The notes: generated by a model from the sequence alone, not told the origin. A stretch of DNA of 64,000 nt from Rikenellaceae bacterium (GCA_015059685.1 SUZW01000010.1:1-64000), one strand, 5' to 3'. Positions 42,511 to 52,599 are shown, counted from the first letter of the stretch. Program-made: numbers and translations.

Positions 42511-43659
42511 TTACTCTGCATAGAGCAGATATTTGCGTCGCAATGCCCTGTAACGCTCCAGGTCGCTCTGCCATACGGCACGGATATCTTTGGCTGTGTG
42601 CCCCTCGATAATCATCTTGCGGATATAATCTACTCCCACCAGCTTCTCGAAAAATGGAGTGAAGAAGGCTTCGCCAATGCCCAACCGCTTGTAGGCGTCG
42701 ATGATGTATTCGAGGTTAAAACCTTTGGCAATAATCTCTTCGTGCGGAACTTGGCGCAAATCTACGCCATAGCACTTCTTGTCGAGCAGTGGCGGATACT
42801 TTGCTCCCGCCACGGAACGAGGTGTGAACGAGAATGTTGCACCCTTGATGTCGGGGTGACCATAGACCTCAAACGGATAATCGGTACCACGACCAAGCGA
42901 GCACACCGTACCCTCGAAAAGACACACGGAAGGGTAGAGGTATATCGCCTGCATCGAGCGCAGATTTGGCGATGGAGCCACGGGCAACGAGTAGCGTGTC
43001 TGGTGGGTGTAGCCCTTGCAACGCACAACCTCCACATCGCACGCCCTGCACCAACCCTCGCCAACGGCCATCTTGGCAATTTCGCCCATTGTCAAGCCGT
43101 GAACTACGGGTATTGGCAATGCACCCACGCCCGACTTGTACTTCATATCAAGAATTGGACCATCCACATACATACCATTAGGGTTTGGACGGTCGAATAT
43201 AACGACCTTCTTGCCACCCTCGGCTGCACTCTGCATCACCGAGAGCATCGTGATGTAGTAGGTGTAGAAACGCAGCCCCACATCCTGCATATCGACTACG
43301 ATAACATCGAACTGCGCCACCTGCTCTGCGGTCAGACGACGGCTCTTGGCCGAGTAGAGCGACCATACCGGCAACCCGCTCTTTGCATCTACCGACGAGG
43401 CTACCTTCTCGCCCGCATCGGCCGTGCCACGAAAACCGTGTTCGGGCGATACAACCGCCACAACATCTACGCCTTTTGCCAACATCACATCAAGCAGATG
43501 CTCCGAGCCTACCATTGCCGTGTGGTTGGCCAGCAGAGCCACACGCTGCCCCTTGAGCAACGCCTGCCACTCATCGGTGCACTCCGCCCCGCAGACGACC
43601 TTTGCCGAAGAGGCTGCAACGCATAGTAGCGTTAATAGTATTGAAAATATAGTTTTCAA
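42511..43659 (-). CDS. namZ: NamZ-type exo-beta-N-acetylmuramidase (DUF1343)
   Basis: 382 residues with a signal peptide (to about residue 19). KGQRVALLANHTAMV, VVSPEHGFRG, VVDMQDVGLRFYTY, IFDRPNPNGMYVDGPIL and SLGRGTDYPFEVYG are all family signatures. NamZ releases terminal MurNAc from peptidoglycan fragments and supports cell-wall recycling in Bacteroidota. It starts 3 bases after prfB stops. Confidence 0.92.
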   Translation of the reverse strand: MKTIFSILLTLLCVAASSAKVVCGAECTDEWQALLKGQRVALLANHTAMVGSEHLLDVMLAKGVDVVAVVSPEHGFRGTADAGEKVASSVDAKSGLPVWSLYSAKSRRLTAEQVAQFDVIVVDMQDVGLRFYTYYITMLSVMQSAAEGGKKVVIFDRPNPNGMYVDGPILDMKYKSGVGALPIPVVHGLTMGEIAKMAVGEGWCRACDVEVVRCKGYTHQTRYSLPVAPSPNLRSMQAIYLYPSVCLFEGTVCSLGRGTDYPFEVYGHPDIKGATFSFTPRSVAGAKYPPLLDKKCYGVDLRQVPHEEIIAKGFNLEYIIDAYKRLGIGEAFFTPFFEKLVGVDYIRKMIIEGHTAKDIRAVWQSDLERYRALRRKYLLYAE

Positions 43660-43662
43660 TTC

Positions 43663-44764
43663 TTAATTCTCCATTAGGTAAGCCTTGATAAAGCCGTCGA
43701 GGTCGCCATCGAGTACGCCATCGCAATCGGTTGTTTGGAAGCCCGTGCGGTGATCCTTAACTCGCCTATCATCAAGCACATAGGAGCGAATTTGCGAGCC
43801 CCACTCAATTTTCTTCTTGTCCGCCTCGATAGCCTGTTGTGTAGCACGACGCTTCTCGAGTTCGTACTGATAGAGCTTTGAACGAAGGATGCGCATCGCA
43901 TTCTCCTTGTTCATCAACTGCGAACGGGTCTCCTGGTTTTCGATAACATAGGAGATCTCCTCGCCTGTCTGCTCATCTTTGAAGTGGTAGCGAAGTCGTG
44001 CAGCCGTTTCGACCTTATTTACATTCTGACCTCCTGCACCACTCGAGCGGAAGGTCTCCCACTCGATATTGGCCGGGTTTACAACCACCTCGATAGAGTC
44101 ATCTACGGCAGGCGTAACCGCCACCGAAGCAAAGGTGGTTTGTCGTTTGTTGTTGGCGTTGAATGGCGAAAGACGCACCAGACGATGCACTCCGTTTTCG
44201 CTTTTGAGATATCCGTAGGCGAAGTCGCCTTCGACCTCCATTGTGCAGGATTTCACACCTACCTCGTCACCCTCCTGAAAGTCGAGCATCTTCACCTTGT
44301 AGCCGTGAGCCTCGCACCAGCGGGTGTACATACGGAGCAACATCGAGGCCCAATCAAGAGCTTCGGTGCCACCCGCGCCCGCGTTGATATCGACAATGGC
44401 TCCCATCTTGTCCTCCTCGCCCGAGAGCATATTGCGGAGCTCGAGCTTCTCGACAAGCTCTGCAGCTCGGGTGTAGGCTCGCTCGGCATCCTCCTCGGAG
44501 GCAAGCCCCTCGATGATAAATTCGGGCATTAGCTCCACCTCATCAACCGCCTTGCGCACCTCCTCGTACGCCTCTACCCAACTCTTTATCGAGGCGACCT
44601 TGCGCAACTGCTCCTGCGCCTTCTCGGGGCTCTCCCAAAAGTCGGGCTCGAGCGTCTTCTCCTCCTCATTTTGGAGGTCTATTTTTCGCTGTTCGATGTC
44701 AAAGACACCTCCCCAGCGTATCCAGACGCCTTACAATCTCCTTAATTTGTTCTGCTTGTATCAT
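43663..44764 (-). CDS. prfB: Peptide chain release factor 2 with programmed +1 frameshift
   Basis: Translation starts at ATG 44764 and reads MIQAEQIKEIVRRLDTLGRC, then Leu. Here the frame meets CTT TGA (44704-44699). A +1 slip on CTTTGAC continues as DIEQRKIDLQNEEEKTL to the stop at 43663, 366 residues in all, matching E. coli RF2 (365). An SD-like GGGGAGG lies just upstream of the slip site, as in the known autoregulatory mechanism. GGQ (RSSGAGGQNVNKVET) is the peptide-hydrolysis motif and RF2 decodes UGA and UAA. The second gap downstream to namZ is 3 bases. Confidence 0.97.
44698..44704 (-). other. prfB programmed frameshift site CTTTGAC
   Basis: CTT at 44704-44702, TGA at 44701-44699, then the +1 frame uses GAC (44700-44698). 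A purine-rich SD-like element precedes it. Confidence 0.95.
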
Positions 44765-44809
44765 ATTTGTAATCTTTTTATTCGGCTTGTGTCATAATGT
44801 TTTGTGCCT

Positions 44810-46102
44810 CTATTTTACCACCTCGGCGTAGAGGTCGAAGTCGTCGGCATCGGTGATGCGGACATTGTAGAAGTGGCCCTTCATCAGGCGTTTGTGGCTC
44901 GAGATTAAAATCTCCTCATCGACCTCGGGTGAGTCGTATTGCGAGCGACCGATATAGTAGTCGCCCGACCTACCGTCAATAATTACTCGCTCCGTGTTGC
45001 CCACTCGCTCCTCATTTTTCGCATGCGAAATATCGGCCTGTATAGCCATCAGATGTTCGGCACGATAGTTTTTAACTCGCTCCGGAACATTATCCTTCAA
45101 CTTTGTTGCCGAGAATGTTCCCTCCTCCTCCGAGTATGGGAAAACGCCCAGGCGGTCGAAGCGAAGTCGTTTAACCTCCTCGCACAACTCCTCGTAGTCC
45201 TCGGCACTCTCGTTCGGATAGCCCACCAACATCGTGGTACGAATGGCGATATCGGGTATTGCCGTGCGCAGTCGCTCAATAAGTTCGAGAGCCTCGGCCT
45301 TGGTGTGGCGACGGTGCATCAACTCCAACTGATTGTCCGAGAGGTGCTGCAACGGAATATCGAGGTATTTACAAATCTTCGGCTCACGAGCCATAACCTC
45401 GATAACATCTTGCGGGAAGTCGGTCGGGTAGGCGTAGTGGAGTCGTATCCACTCTATACCCTCCACCTTGCAGAGCTTTTCGAGCAGCTCCGCCAAGCAA
45501 CGCTTGCCGTACAAATCAACACCGTAGTAGGTGGTATCTTGTGCCACCACCATAATCTCTTTAACTCCTTTTGCTGCAAGATTTTGTGCCTCCTCCAATA
45601 CCTGCTCCATAGGTACGGAGCGATGCTTGCCACGAATTAGCGGAATGGCGCAGTAGCCGCATCGCCAATTACACCCCTCACCGATTTTGAGGTAGGCGTA
45701 GTGCTTCGGGGTGGAGAGTTCTCGTTGTGTTTCGACCTCTGTGCGGTAGTCGCCCGTCAAGGCACGCACCACGCCATCGAAAGTTCGAGCACCGAAGTAG
45801 TCGTCAACCTCGGGTATCTCCTCACGCAGCTCGTCGGCATAACGCTCCGAGAGACAGCCGATAACGAACAACTTTTCGATAAGCCCTGCCCGTTTTGCCT
45901 CGACGCAGTTGAGGATGGTGTCGATACTCTCCTCCTTGGCATCGCCAATAAAGCCGCAGGTATTCACCACCACGACCTTTGCATCGGTGCGGTCGCTATC
46001 GAAACGAATTTCATAGCCCGCCTCGGCAAGTTGAGCCGCAATATGTTCGCTATCCACTCTATTCTTGGCGCAACCGAGCGTTATGATATTTACAATCTTC
46101 AT
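44810..46102 (-). CDS. rimO: Ribosomal protein S12 methylthiotransferase
   Basis: 430 residues. The N-terminal UPF0004 domain has Cys10, Cys49 and Cys83-type residues (LGCAKNRVDSE, VNTCGFIG, IGCLSERY). The radical-SAM cluster is CNWRCGYCAIP (CxxxCxxC). The C-terminal TRAM domain ends FDLYAEVVK. RimO methylthiolates S12 Asp88. It follows ftsY with 6 bases between. The 45-base gap to prfB is the longest in the operon. Confidence 0.96.
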   Translation of the reverse strand: MKIVNIITLGCAKNRVDSEHIAAQLAEAGYEIRFDSDRTDAKVVVVNTCGFIGDAKEESIDTILNCVEAKRAGLIEKLFVIGCLSERYADELREEIPEVDDYFGARTFDGVVRALTGDYRTEVETQRELSTPKHYAYLKIGEGCNWRCGYCAIPLIRGKHRSVPMEQVLEEAQNLAAKGVKEIMVVAQDTTYYGVDLYGKRCLAELLEKLCKVEGIEWIRLHYAYPTDFPQDVIEVMAREPKICKYLDIPLQHLSDNQLELMHRRHTKAEALELIERLRTAIPDIAIRTTMLVGYPNESAEDYEELCEEVKRLRFDRLGVFPYSEEEGTFSATKLKDNVPERVKNYRAEHLMAIQADISHAKNEERVGNTERVIIDGRSGDYYIGRSQYDSPEVDEEILISSHKRLMKGHFYNVRITDADDFDLYAEVVK

Positions 46103-46108
46103 TGCAGA

Positions 46109-47122
46109 CTATTTTTTGCCGAACAACGCCTTAACAAACTGATGACGGTCGAAGATGCGGAGCTGGTCGATGCCCTCGCCAATGCCGATATAACGCACCG
46201 GCACCTTGAATGTGTCGCTGATACCTATCACTACACCGCCCTTGGCTGTTCCATCTAACTTTGTGATTGCCAACGATGTAACTTGTGTTGCCTGGGTAAA
46301 TTGACGAGCCTGCTCGAAGGCATTTTGTCCCGTTGAGCCATCCAGCACAAGCATAACCTCGTGCGGAGCATCAGGGATAACCTTCGCCATAACATTGCGA
46401 ATTTTGGTCAATTCGTTCATCAAGCCAATCTTATTGTGCAGACGACCAGCCGTGTCAATCAGCACCACATCGGCACTGTTTGCCACTGCCGAGCGCAGTG
46501 TGTCAAATGCCACCGATGCAGGGTCCGAGCCCATATCTTGTCTAATCATCGTAGCCCCTGCTCGCTCTGCCCACACTCCGAGCTGGTCGATAGCCGCAGC
46601 ACGGAAGGTGTCCGCAGCACCGATATAGACCTTCTTGCCGGCACGCACAAGTTGTGCTGCGAGCTTTCCGATTGTGGTGGTCTTGCCTGCGCCATTTACA
46701 CCGACAACCATAACCACATAGGGTGCGCCTTCCTTCGTGTCGAGTCCGAACGACTCCGCAGAGCCCTCGGCAGCCTCCATCAACGAGGTTATCTCATCGT
46801 AGAGCAGGTCGTACAACTCGTCGGTATTCACATATTTGTCGTGCGCCACACGCTCCTCGATTTTGCGGATAATCTTAACGGTGGTATCCACGCCCACATC
46901 GGAGGTTATGAGCGCCTCCTCCAAATCATCGAGCAAATCGGCATCAACAGTAGAACGCCCCGCTACGGCACGATGCAACTTCGAGAAGAAGCCCTCCTTG
47001 GTCTTCTCCAAGCCGGTGTTCAGCTCCTCCTGCTCAACCTTTTCGACCTCCTGCGCCACTTCGGGTGCAGCGGCAGCGACCTCCTCGCTCTTTTTCTTCT
47101 TGAATATATCAAATAGTCCCAT
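46109..47122 (-). CDS. ftsY: Signal recognition particle receptor FtsY
   Basis: 337 residues from ATG 47122 (MGLFDIFKKKKSEEV), with an acidic N-terminal A region. The NG GTPase domain has GVNGAGKTTTIGKLA, DTFRAAAIDQL, LIDTAGRLHNK, LDGSTGQNA and TKLDGTAKGG. FtsY docks ribosome-SRP complexes at the membrane. It is the first gene of the ftsY-rimO-prfB-namZ-phosphoesterase operon, and repeat copy 5 lies right before it. Confidence 0.97.
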   Translation of the reverse strand: MGLFDIFKKKKSEEVAAAAPEVAQEVEKVEQEELNTGLEKTKEGFFSKLHRAVAGRSTVDADLLDDLEEALITSDVGVDTTVKIIRKIEERVAHDKYVNTDELYDLLYDEITSLMEAAEGSAESFGLDTKEGAPYVVMVVGVNGAGKTTTIGKLAAQLVRAGKKVYIGAADTFRAAAIDQLGVWAERAGATMIRQDMGSDPASVAFDTLRSAVANSADVVLIDTAGRLHNKIGLMNELTKIRNVMAKVIPDAPHEVMLVLDGSTGQNAFEQARQFTQATQVTSLAITKLDGTAKGGVVIGISDTFKVPVRYIGIGEGIDQLRIFDRHQFVKALFGKK

Positions 47123-47142
47123 AATGCTTCGCAAATTAAATT

Positions 47143-47178
47143 AAAAAGCTAATGGCCAATGGTTAATAGCTAAAAGCC
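47143..47178 (+). repeat. AATGGC-type short repeat, copy 5
   Basis: AAAAAGCTAATGG, CCAATGG, TTAATAGCTAAAAGCC, between ftsY and the C69 peptidase gene. Confidence 0.75.
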
Positions 47179-47212
47179 TCGTAAATACGCACGCAAATAT
47201 ACGATTTTTTCT

Positions 47213-47220
47213 TATATTTG
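47213..47220 (+). promoter_or_regulatory. -7 element of the C69 peptidase gene
   Basis: TATATTTG, 28 bases before the ATG; no TTTG at the expected distance. Confidence 0.45.
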
Positions 47221-47248
47221 CGTTATAAATTTGTAACACAATAGCAAT

Positions 47249-48664
47249 ATGAAGAGATTTTTGACACTTATCGCCACTTTGGCGGTTGTTTCTATTGCCG
47301 TAGCAGAGGATAACCTCAACTGCTTTGCCGTGCTTGTCGGCAAAAACGCATCTACCGATGGCTCGGTTCTATTGGCACATAATGAGGACGACCCTGATGA
47401 GCAGATGATGAATGTATATACTGTTCCTCGTAACGAAAAGAGTGGTACGATCAAGCGTATATGGATTGAGTTCCCGGGTATGGAGGTTGCCGATGCGGCC
47501 TTGAATGAGTATGGCGTGGCGGTGGTATCAGATGCCTGTCACTCTCGCGAGGATAGGGCAGATGTTACCGATGGAGGCGTAGTTTATGAGGTCCGTATAA
47601 CCGTAGCAAAATATGCCCGATCGGCACGACATGGTGTAGAGTTGATACGGGAGTTGATGGAGAAACGAGGCTATCGTGACAGTGGCCGTACTTATGTCAT
47701 TGCCGACTGCAACGAGGGGTGGGTCTGCTCACTTGTTCGGGGTCGCCACTGGGTGGCGCAGCGAGTGCCTGACGATAGCGTGATGATTATTCCTAACAAC
47801 TACAGCATAAGCAATGTAGATCTGAACGATACGGCAAACTTCTGCGGCTCGTCGGATATTATCACCTATGCCATCGAGCGTGGTTGGTACGACCCTGCCA
47901 AAGATGGAGCCTTCTCCTTTAAGAGGGCATACGCAAAACCATCTTCGCTCAAAAATGACCGCAACTATATCCGCCACATGGCGGCTCTCAAGCACTTGAC
48001 AGGCAAAGACTATTCGACGGATACGCACACCTATCCGTTTGCGGTAAAGGCTAATCGCAAAATCGGTATCTCGGACCTTATCGAGGTGTTGGGTAGCCAC
48101 GGTGAGAATATAGCCGATAAGATTGATTATAGCAACGAGAAGATTTTGCATCCGTGCTGTATCTGCGTCGATAGAACGGTCAATTCGTCTATCTTCCAGC
48201 TCCGAAGTTGGCTACCTACCGAGGTTGGCTCGTTGGTGTGGACCTCGGGAGGTCACCCTTGCTACGAGCTCTTTGTTCCGTGGTATATAGGTATGACTGA
48301 GTCGCCAAAGGGCTTTGAGCGTTTCGATACAGCCGATGAGGCCGAGGCAAAACACTTTAGTGACGCTAAAGATATGCGTAAGAACTATCCCGATGCGGCA
48401 GCTTGGAAGTTTGTGTCGTTCTGGGAGTGGGTCCACAAAGATTACGACAAAAATATAGTTCCGACAAAGCGTGTTATAGGCAAGATGCAGGCGGAGTTGT
48501 TGCAAAATCAGGTGGAGATAGAGAGGCGTTTGGGCGCATACTATGACGCTGAAACGAAGGTTATAACCAATCGTGAGAAGTTGGAAAAGAGGCTCAACAG
48601 CTACACCGCATCGTGGTACGACCGCTACTTCAAGGCCCTCAAAAAGATTAAGGGTGGAGAGTAG
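47249..48664 (+). CDS. Secreted C69-family dipeptidase (Ntn-hydrolase)
   Basis: 471 residues. A signal peptide (to about residue 19) precedes NLNCFAVLVGKNASTDGSV, where the Cys after cleavage is the Ntn nucleophile, followed by LLAHNEDDPDEQ. The family cleaves dipeptides, in Bacteroidota in the periplasm. The N-terminal segment before Cys would be removed by autoprocessing. The gene lies next to two further secreted proteins at 48705 and 49621. Confidence 0.88.
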   Translation: MKRFLTLIATLAVVSIAVAEDNLNCFAVLVGKNASTDGSVLLAHNEDDPDEQMMNVYTVPRNEKSGTIKRIWIEFPGMEVADAALNEYGVAVVSDACHSREDRADVTDGGVVYEVRITVAKYARSARHGVELIRELMEKRGYRDSGRTYVIADCNEGWVCSLVRGRHWVAQRVPDDSVMIIPNNYSISNVDLNDTANFCGSSDIITYAIERGWYDPAKDGAFSFKRAYAKPSSLKNDRNYIRHMAALKHLTGKDYSTDTHTYPFAVKANRKIGISDLIEVLGSHGENIADKIDYSNEKILHPCCICVDRTVNSSIFQLRSWLPTEVGSLVWTSGGHPCYELFVPWYIGMTESPKGFERFDTADEAEAKHFSDAKDMRKNYPDAAAWKFVSFWEWVHKDYDKNIVPTKRVIGKMQAELLQNQVEIERRLGAYYDAETKVITNREKLEKRLNSYTASWYDRYFKALKKIKGGE

Positions 48665-48704
48665 TGAGGCGAAATTGAAAAATAATAAATTTAAGAGATA
48701 AGTT

Positions 48705-49601
48705 ATGTTGTTTGTAACACTATTGACAGTTGCGTTGCTTTTGGCTGGTGGTGCCATGGCGCAGGATAAGCTCGTCAAGCGCACGGGCGAAGAGATGAAA
48801 GTTAAGGTGCTTTCGGTAACCAAGACAAAGGTTAAATTTGTGCGTCAAGGTACCGAGGCCCCAGTATATACGCTGCCTGTGTCGGATATAGAGTATATTG
48901 AGTATCCTACGGGTGACCGAGATACCTTTGGCGTTGCCAAAGTAGCCCCAAAGGATGTATCGAAGGAGGAGGTTAAGAAGTGGCATGGTCCTGTTCCGGG
49001 ACCTGATGGACGCTTGGCTGTACCACTCGAGGAGGTCGTGGCAAAGGATAAGAGCTACAATATTGGCGAGATATACAACAGAGATGGCGTTGTAGGTATT
49101 GTCGTTGGTTTGACAGACAATGGCCGTCACGGTGTGATTATGTCGCTCGATGAGGCCTCATTGGCGTGGTCGAAGTTGCCACGCAAAAGGATGGAGTGTG
49201 TGGGTGCCTCGTCGGCAGATGATGGAGAGGCCAACCAGAGGGCCGTGGCGGAGTATATTGCCCGCAACGGGTTGTCGTGGAGCGATTTTCCGGCTTTCGA
49301 ATGGTGTCGTGCCAAGGGCGAAGGTTGGTATCTTCCCGCTGTTACCGAGGTGTGGTCGGCAGGTACAATGTATATGGGTGGCTCCCGCACCTCGCCAAAG
49401 CGCAATTTGCGCAAAGCTTTCAACGAGACCATAAAGGCGTTGTGTGGCACACCCGTGAGCAATACGATGTTCTACCACTCCTCGACCGAGTGCAAAAATA
49501 GACACAAGGTGAAGTATTCGCACATGAATGGCGATGAGCCATATATCGACGAGGGGTTCAAGCACGACGAACTCTTTGTTCGAGCATTCTACAAGTTCTA
49601 A
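48705..49601 (+). CDS. Secreted protein with a DUF1566/FISUMP-like C-terminus
   Basis: 298 residues with signal peptide (ending GAMAQ). The first 70 mature residues form a beta region (EEMKVKVLSVTKTKVKFV). The C-terminal half has GIVVGLTDNGRHGVIMSL and AKGEGWYLPAVTEVW, which resemble the Fibrobacter-major-paralogous/DUF1566 domain, a surface-protein module. The function is unknown. It starts 40 bases after the C69 gene and is 19 bases before the S9 gene, so the three are probably one operon. Confidence 0.7.
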   Translation: MLFVTLLTVALLLAGGAMAQDKLVKRTGEEMKVKVLSVTKTKVKFVRQGTEAPVYTLPVSDIEYIEYPTGDRDTFGVAKVAPKDVSKEEVKKWHGPVPGPDGRLAVPLEEVVAKDKSYNIGEIYNRDGVVGIVVGLTDNGRHGVIMSLDEASLAWSKLPRKRMECVGASSADDGEANQRAVAEYIARNGLSWSDFPAFEWCRAKGEGWYLPAVTEVWSAGTMYMGGSRTSPKRNLRKAFNETIKALCGTPVSNTMFYHSSTECKNRHKVKYSHMNGDEPYIDEGFKHDELFVRAFYKF

Positions 49602-49620
49602 ACACCTTGAAGAGTAGGAT

Positions 49621-52323
49621 ATGAATATGCACAAAATTACCGCACTCTTTTTATTTGCTACGATAGCATTTGGTGCGCAAGCAAATAAAAGACCTCTCGA
49701 TAGTCAGGCTTACGATAGATGGGAAATAGTCAAAGATATCGCCCTGACGGCAGATGGTGGCGTGCTTACCTACCGCATAGCTCCGCAAGTTGGTGATGCC
49801 CGTTTGTTTGTGCGACGCACTACGGATGGTGTCGAGTGCGTTGTTCCACGAGGCGAAGCGGCGGTTACGGATGGCAGGGTAGCCTGCTCTCTTGTGAAGT
49901 CGGCCTCGGGCGATGCGGACAGCCTTGCGGTGGTAGATTTGGCAACAATGCGTATCGAGAAGTTTGCAGGTGTGAAGAGCTTTGCAACGGGCTTCGATGC
50001 GATGCCTTTTGTTGCCTATGTGTGCGAGGAGGGCGTTGTTGTGGTCAATCCTGCGAGGAGATTTAGCACCGAGCTTATCAAGGGTGCTACCTCTTGCAAC
50101 TTCTCTCGCAACGGAGCGATGTTGGCACTTGTGGTGCCTGACGAGGGGTTGATAGTCTATAACCCTGCAACGGGCGAAAAGAGCCTGGTCGATAGTGGCA
50201 AGATGTATTATGGCTCGCCTTGCTTCAACGATACGGCAGATAGAGTGGTCTATCTCGCATCGAACGATAATATCCACTGCAGCATAGAGCTTTGGGAGAG
50301 AGGCGCAGGCGTGAAAACTTTGGTACCCGAGAGCTATCGAGGTGTCGAGGGCAGATACTTTTCCGCAAGCAGTGCGCCTGTGTTCTCTCGCTCGGGTAAC
50401 CGAGTTTTTGCCGAGATGGAGCCTCTACAAGTTAAGGAGGGGTACGAAGGTGTCGATGTGTGGCGTTGGAACGATATGTTGATACCACCAATGGCAAAGG
50501 CTGCGAGTTCCCTTGCCAAGAGGTTTCAGGTTGTAGTAGATGTAGCAGGTGGCGAACCCGTGCAACTTACTCGGTCGAATGAGGATACTGTGCTTCATTT
50601 TGGCGGTGGCGATGCCGAGTATGCTGTTTTGTACAACGATACCCCATATCGTATAGACTCATATTGGGAGACAAACCCTTTCTCGCAGTGGGCTTCAGAC
50701 CCTTGTTGTGACCTCTCGGTTGTTAATCTCAAAGATGGCTCACGACGAGAGCTGCGTCGTGGTGTCGATGGCACACCTCACCTCTCGCCTGCAGGTAAAT
50801 ATATCTTGTGGCACAGCCGCACAGACCACGATTGGCACTGCCTCAATATAGCCGATGGTAGCGAAGTAAATCTCACCAAGGGACACAAATACCCATTCTA
50901 TGATGAGGCAAATGATACGCCACAACCACACGAGCCATACGACTACCATCCGCTTTGGAGTGCCGACGATGAGTCGATTTTGATATGCGACCGCTACGAT
51001 GTATGGCAGTTCGATCCGAAGGGTGGCGAGCCTATCTGCCTCACGCTCGGTAATGGTAGAGAAAATAGATTGCGCTATCGTAAGGTTGCACTTGTCGATT
51101 ATGGATTGAGTACAACGGATAAGAAACTTGGCTTGACATACACGGTATCGAAGGGCGACCGTATCTGGCTGTCGTGCTTCAATGAGGTCGATAAGAGTAA
51201 TGGTTTTGCCGTTATGGAGGGGGTGAAACCTCAAATTCCCGATGGCTTCACCGAGCAGAGCAGCTTTGTTACCGAGCAGAGCCGATACTTCTCGGAGCTG
51301 CATAGGTACGAGAATGTGGCGTTGTCGCGCAATGGTAAGGTTATGGCCTTCACCAAGGGCGATTTTGGCCATTCGTACGATTTGTGGTTGGCAAAGGATA
51401 TGTTGCGTAAGAGGGGTGGAACACTCCAAAACCGAATGGATAAGGCGCAGAAACTCACCGCAATAAATGCTTTCCAGTCGGAGTATCGTTGGGGCGATGT
51501 GCAGTTGGTACATTGGAACGCCTATGATGGTACGCCTTTGGATGGTCTGCTCTATCTGCCGGAGGGGCGCAAGGAGGGCGAGAAGCTCCCACTTGTGATA
51601 TTTTTCTACGAGAAGAAGTCGCACACGCTCTACGATTACCATACCCCTGCGCCATCTCGAGCCGGTATAAATATCCCATACTATGTGAGCAACGGATATG
51701 CGGTCTTTGTGCCCGATGTGGTCTATCGTGTAGGACATCCGGGCGAGAGCGCACGCAACTGCATCTGTTCGGGTGCCGAGGCGGTGTGTAAGCAGTTCGA
51801 TATTCTCGATAGTCAGCGCATAGGCATCCAAGGGCATAGCTGGGGAGGCTATCAAGTGGCACACCTTGTGACCTGCACCAATATGTTTAGGTGTGGCGAG
51901 TCGGGCGCACCTGTGAGCAATATGACAAGTGCCTATGGTGGCATACGCTGGGGGTCAGGTTTGGCGAGAATAATGCAGTATGAACGAGGCCAGAGCCGTG
52001 TCGGAAAGTCTTTGTGGGAAGATGGCGGTTTGGAACTCTATATCGAGAATTCGCCACTCTTCCACGCCGATAAAATCGAGACACCGTTGCTTATAATGAC
52101 CAGCGACACGGATGGCTCGGTGCCTTGGTATCAGAGTATCGAACTCTTCAGCGCACTGCGTCGATTGTCAAAACCTGTGTGGATGTTGCAGTATCACAAC
52201 GATACGCACGATTTGAGTAACCGTGCGCATTGTAAAGATTTTAGCGAGAAGATGATGCACTTCTTCGACCACTATCTCAAGGGCGCACCAAAGCCACAGT
52301 GGATGAGGGGCGATAGAGATTAG
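49621..52323 (+). CDS. Secreted S9-family prolyl oligopeptidase
   Basis: 900 residues with an N-terminal signal (to about 21). Residues about 50-600 form a WD-like beta-propeller; residues about 640-900 form the alpha/beta-hydrolase. The nucleophile is Ser740 in GIQGHSWGGYQ. Asp831 (TSDTDGSVPW) and His863 (HNDTHDLS) complete the triad. It trims peptides in the periplasm, likely from dietary or host protein. Confidence 0.92.
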   Translation: MNMHKITALFLFATIAFGAQANKRPLDSQAYDRWEIVKDIALTADGGVLTYRIAPQVGDARLFVRRTTDGVECVVPRGEAAVTDGRVACSLVKSASGDADSLAVVDLATMRIEKFAGVKSFATGFDAMPFVAYVCEEGVVVVNPARRFSTELIKGATSCNFSRNGAMLALVVPDEGLIVYNPATGEKSLVDSGKMYYGSPCFNDTADRVVYLASNDNIHCSIELWERGAGVKTLVPESYRGVEGRYFSASSAPVFSRSGNRVFAEMEPLQVKEGYEGVDVWRWNDMLIPPMAKAASSLAKRFQVVVDVAGGEPVQLTRSNEDTVLHFGGGDAEYAVLYNDTPYRIDSYWETNPFSQWASDPCCDLSVVNLKDGSRRELRRGVDGTPHLSPAGKYILWHSRTDHDWHCLNIADGSEVNLTKGHKYPFYDEANDTPQPHEPYDYHPLWSADDESILICDRYDVWQFDPKGGEPICLTLGNGRENRLRYRKVALVDYGLSTTDKKLGLTYTVSKGDRIWLSCFNEVDKSNGFAVMEGVKPQIPDGFTEQSSFVTEQSRYFSELHRYENVALSRNGKVMAFTKGDFGHSYDLWLAKDMLRKRGGTLQNRMDKAQKLTAINAFQSEYRWGDVQLVHWNAYDGTPLDGLLYLPEGRKEGEKLPLVIFFYEKKSHTLYDYHTPAPSRAGINIPYYVSNGYAVFVPDVVYRVGHPGESARNCICSGAEAVCKQFDILDSQRIGIQGHSWGGYQVAHLVTCTNMFRCGESGAPVSNMTSAYGGIRWGSGLARIMQYERGQSRVGKSLWEDGGLELYIENSPLFHADKIETPLLIMTSDTDGSVPWYQSIELFSALRRLSKPVWMLQYHNDTHDLSNRAHCKDFSEKMMHFFDHYLKGAPKPQWMRGDRD

Positions 52324-52347
52324 TGCGAAGCGCACCGTAATAGCTGT

Positions 52348-52383
52348 TTGTAGGCATATCCTCGGTTGAGGATGTGCCTACAA
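52348..52383. terminator. Perfect hairpin between converging genes
   Basis: TTGTAGGCATATCCTC and GAGGATGTGCCTACAA pair over 16 positions, one T-G. It overlaps the last codons of the zinc-ribbon gene. Confidence 0.7.
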
Positions 52384-52584
52384 TAGTGTTACGAGCAGTA
52401 CGATGGCGGTTATTACAGCCACCACAGCTACTGCTACACGAATAGCCAACATCTTGCAGCCTCGTGGCATACGAATACCGCAGTAGGGGCAACGCTCCAT
52501 ACTTGCAGGTATCGGCAGTCCGCACTCGGGACAGATGACCGTAGGCTCATTGTTTGGGTTTATATCCTTTGGAGTTGCAACCAT
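52378..52584 (-). CDS. Zinc-ribbon membrane protein of 68 residues
   Basis: ATG at 52584. CPECGLPIPASMERCPYCG holds two CxxC pairs of a zinc ribbon. The C-terminal 25 residues (LAIRVAVAVVAVITAIVL) form one membrane helix. Such proteins are common and of unknown role. It is the last gene of a minus-strand set. Confidence 0.75.
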   Translation of the reverse strand: MVATPKDINPNNEPTVICPECGLPIPASMERCPYCGIRMPRGCKMLAIRVAVAVVAVITAIVLLVTLL

Positions 52585-52599
52585 AGTCAATGCTAAAAG

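Noticed and set aside
42598..43626. Plus-strand open frame of 342 codons opposite the NamZ gene
   Set aside because: No motif; the minus strand encodes the complete NamZ family protein in an operon.
44504..44764. prfB as a broken gene
   Set aside because: The stop is the expected TGA of the CTTTGAC programmed frameshift with an SD-like element upstream.
50740..51864. Minus-strand frame of 374 codons inside the S9 peptidase
   Set aside because: Antisense shadow; the S9 gene has propeller and hydrolase motifs throughout.
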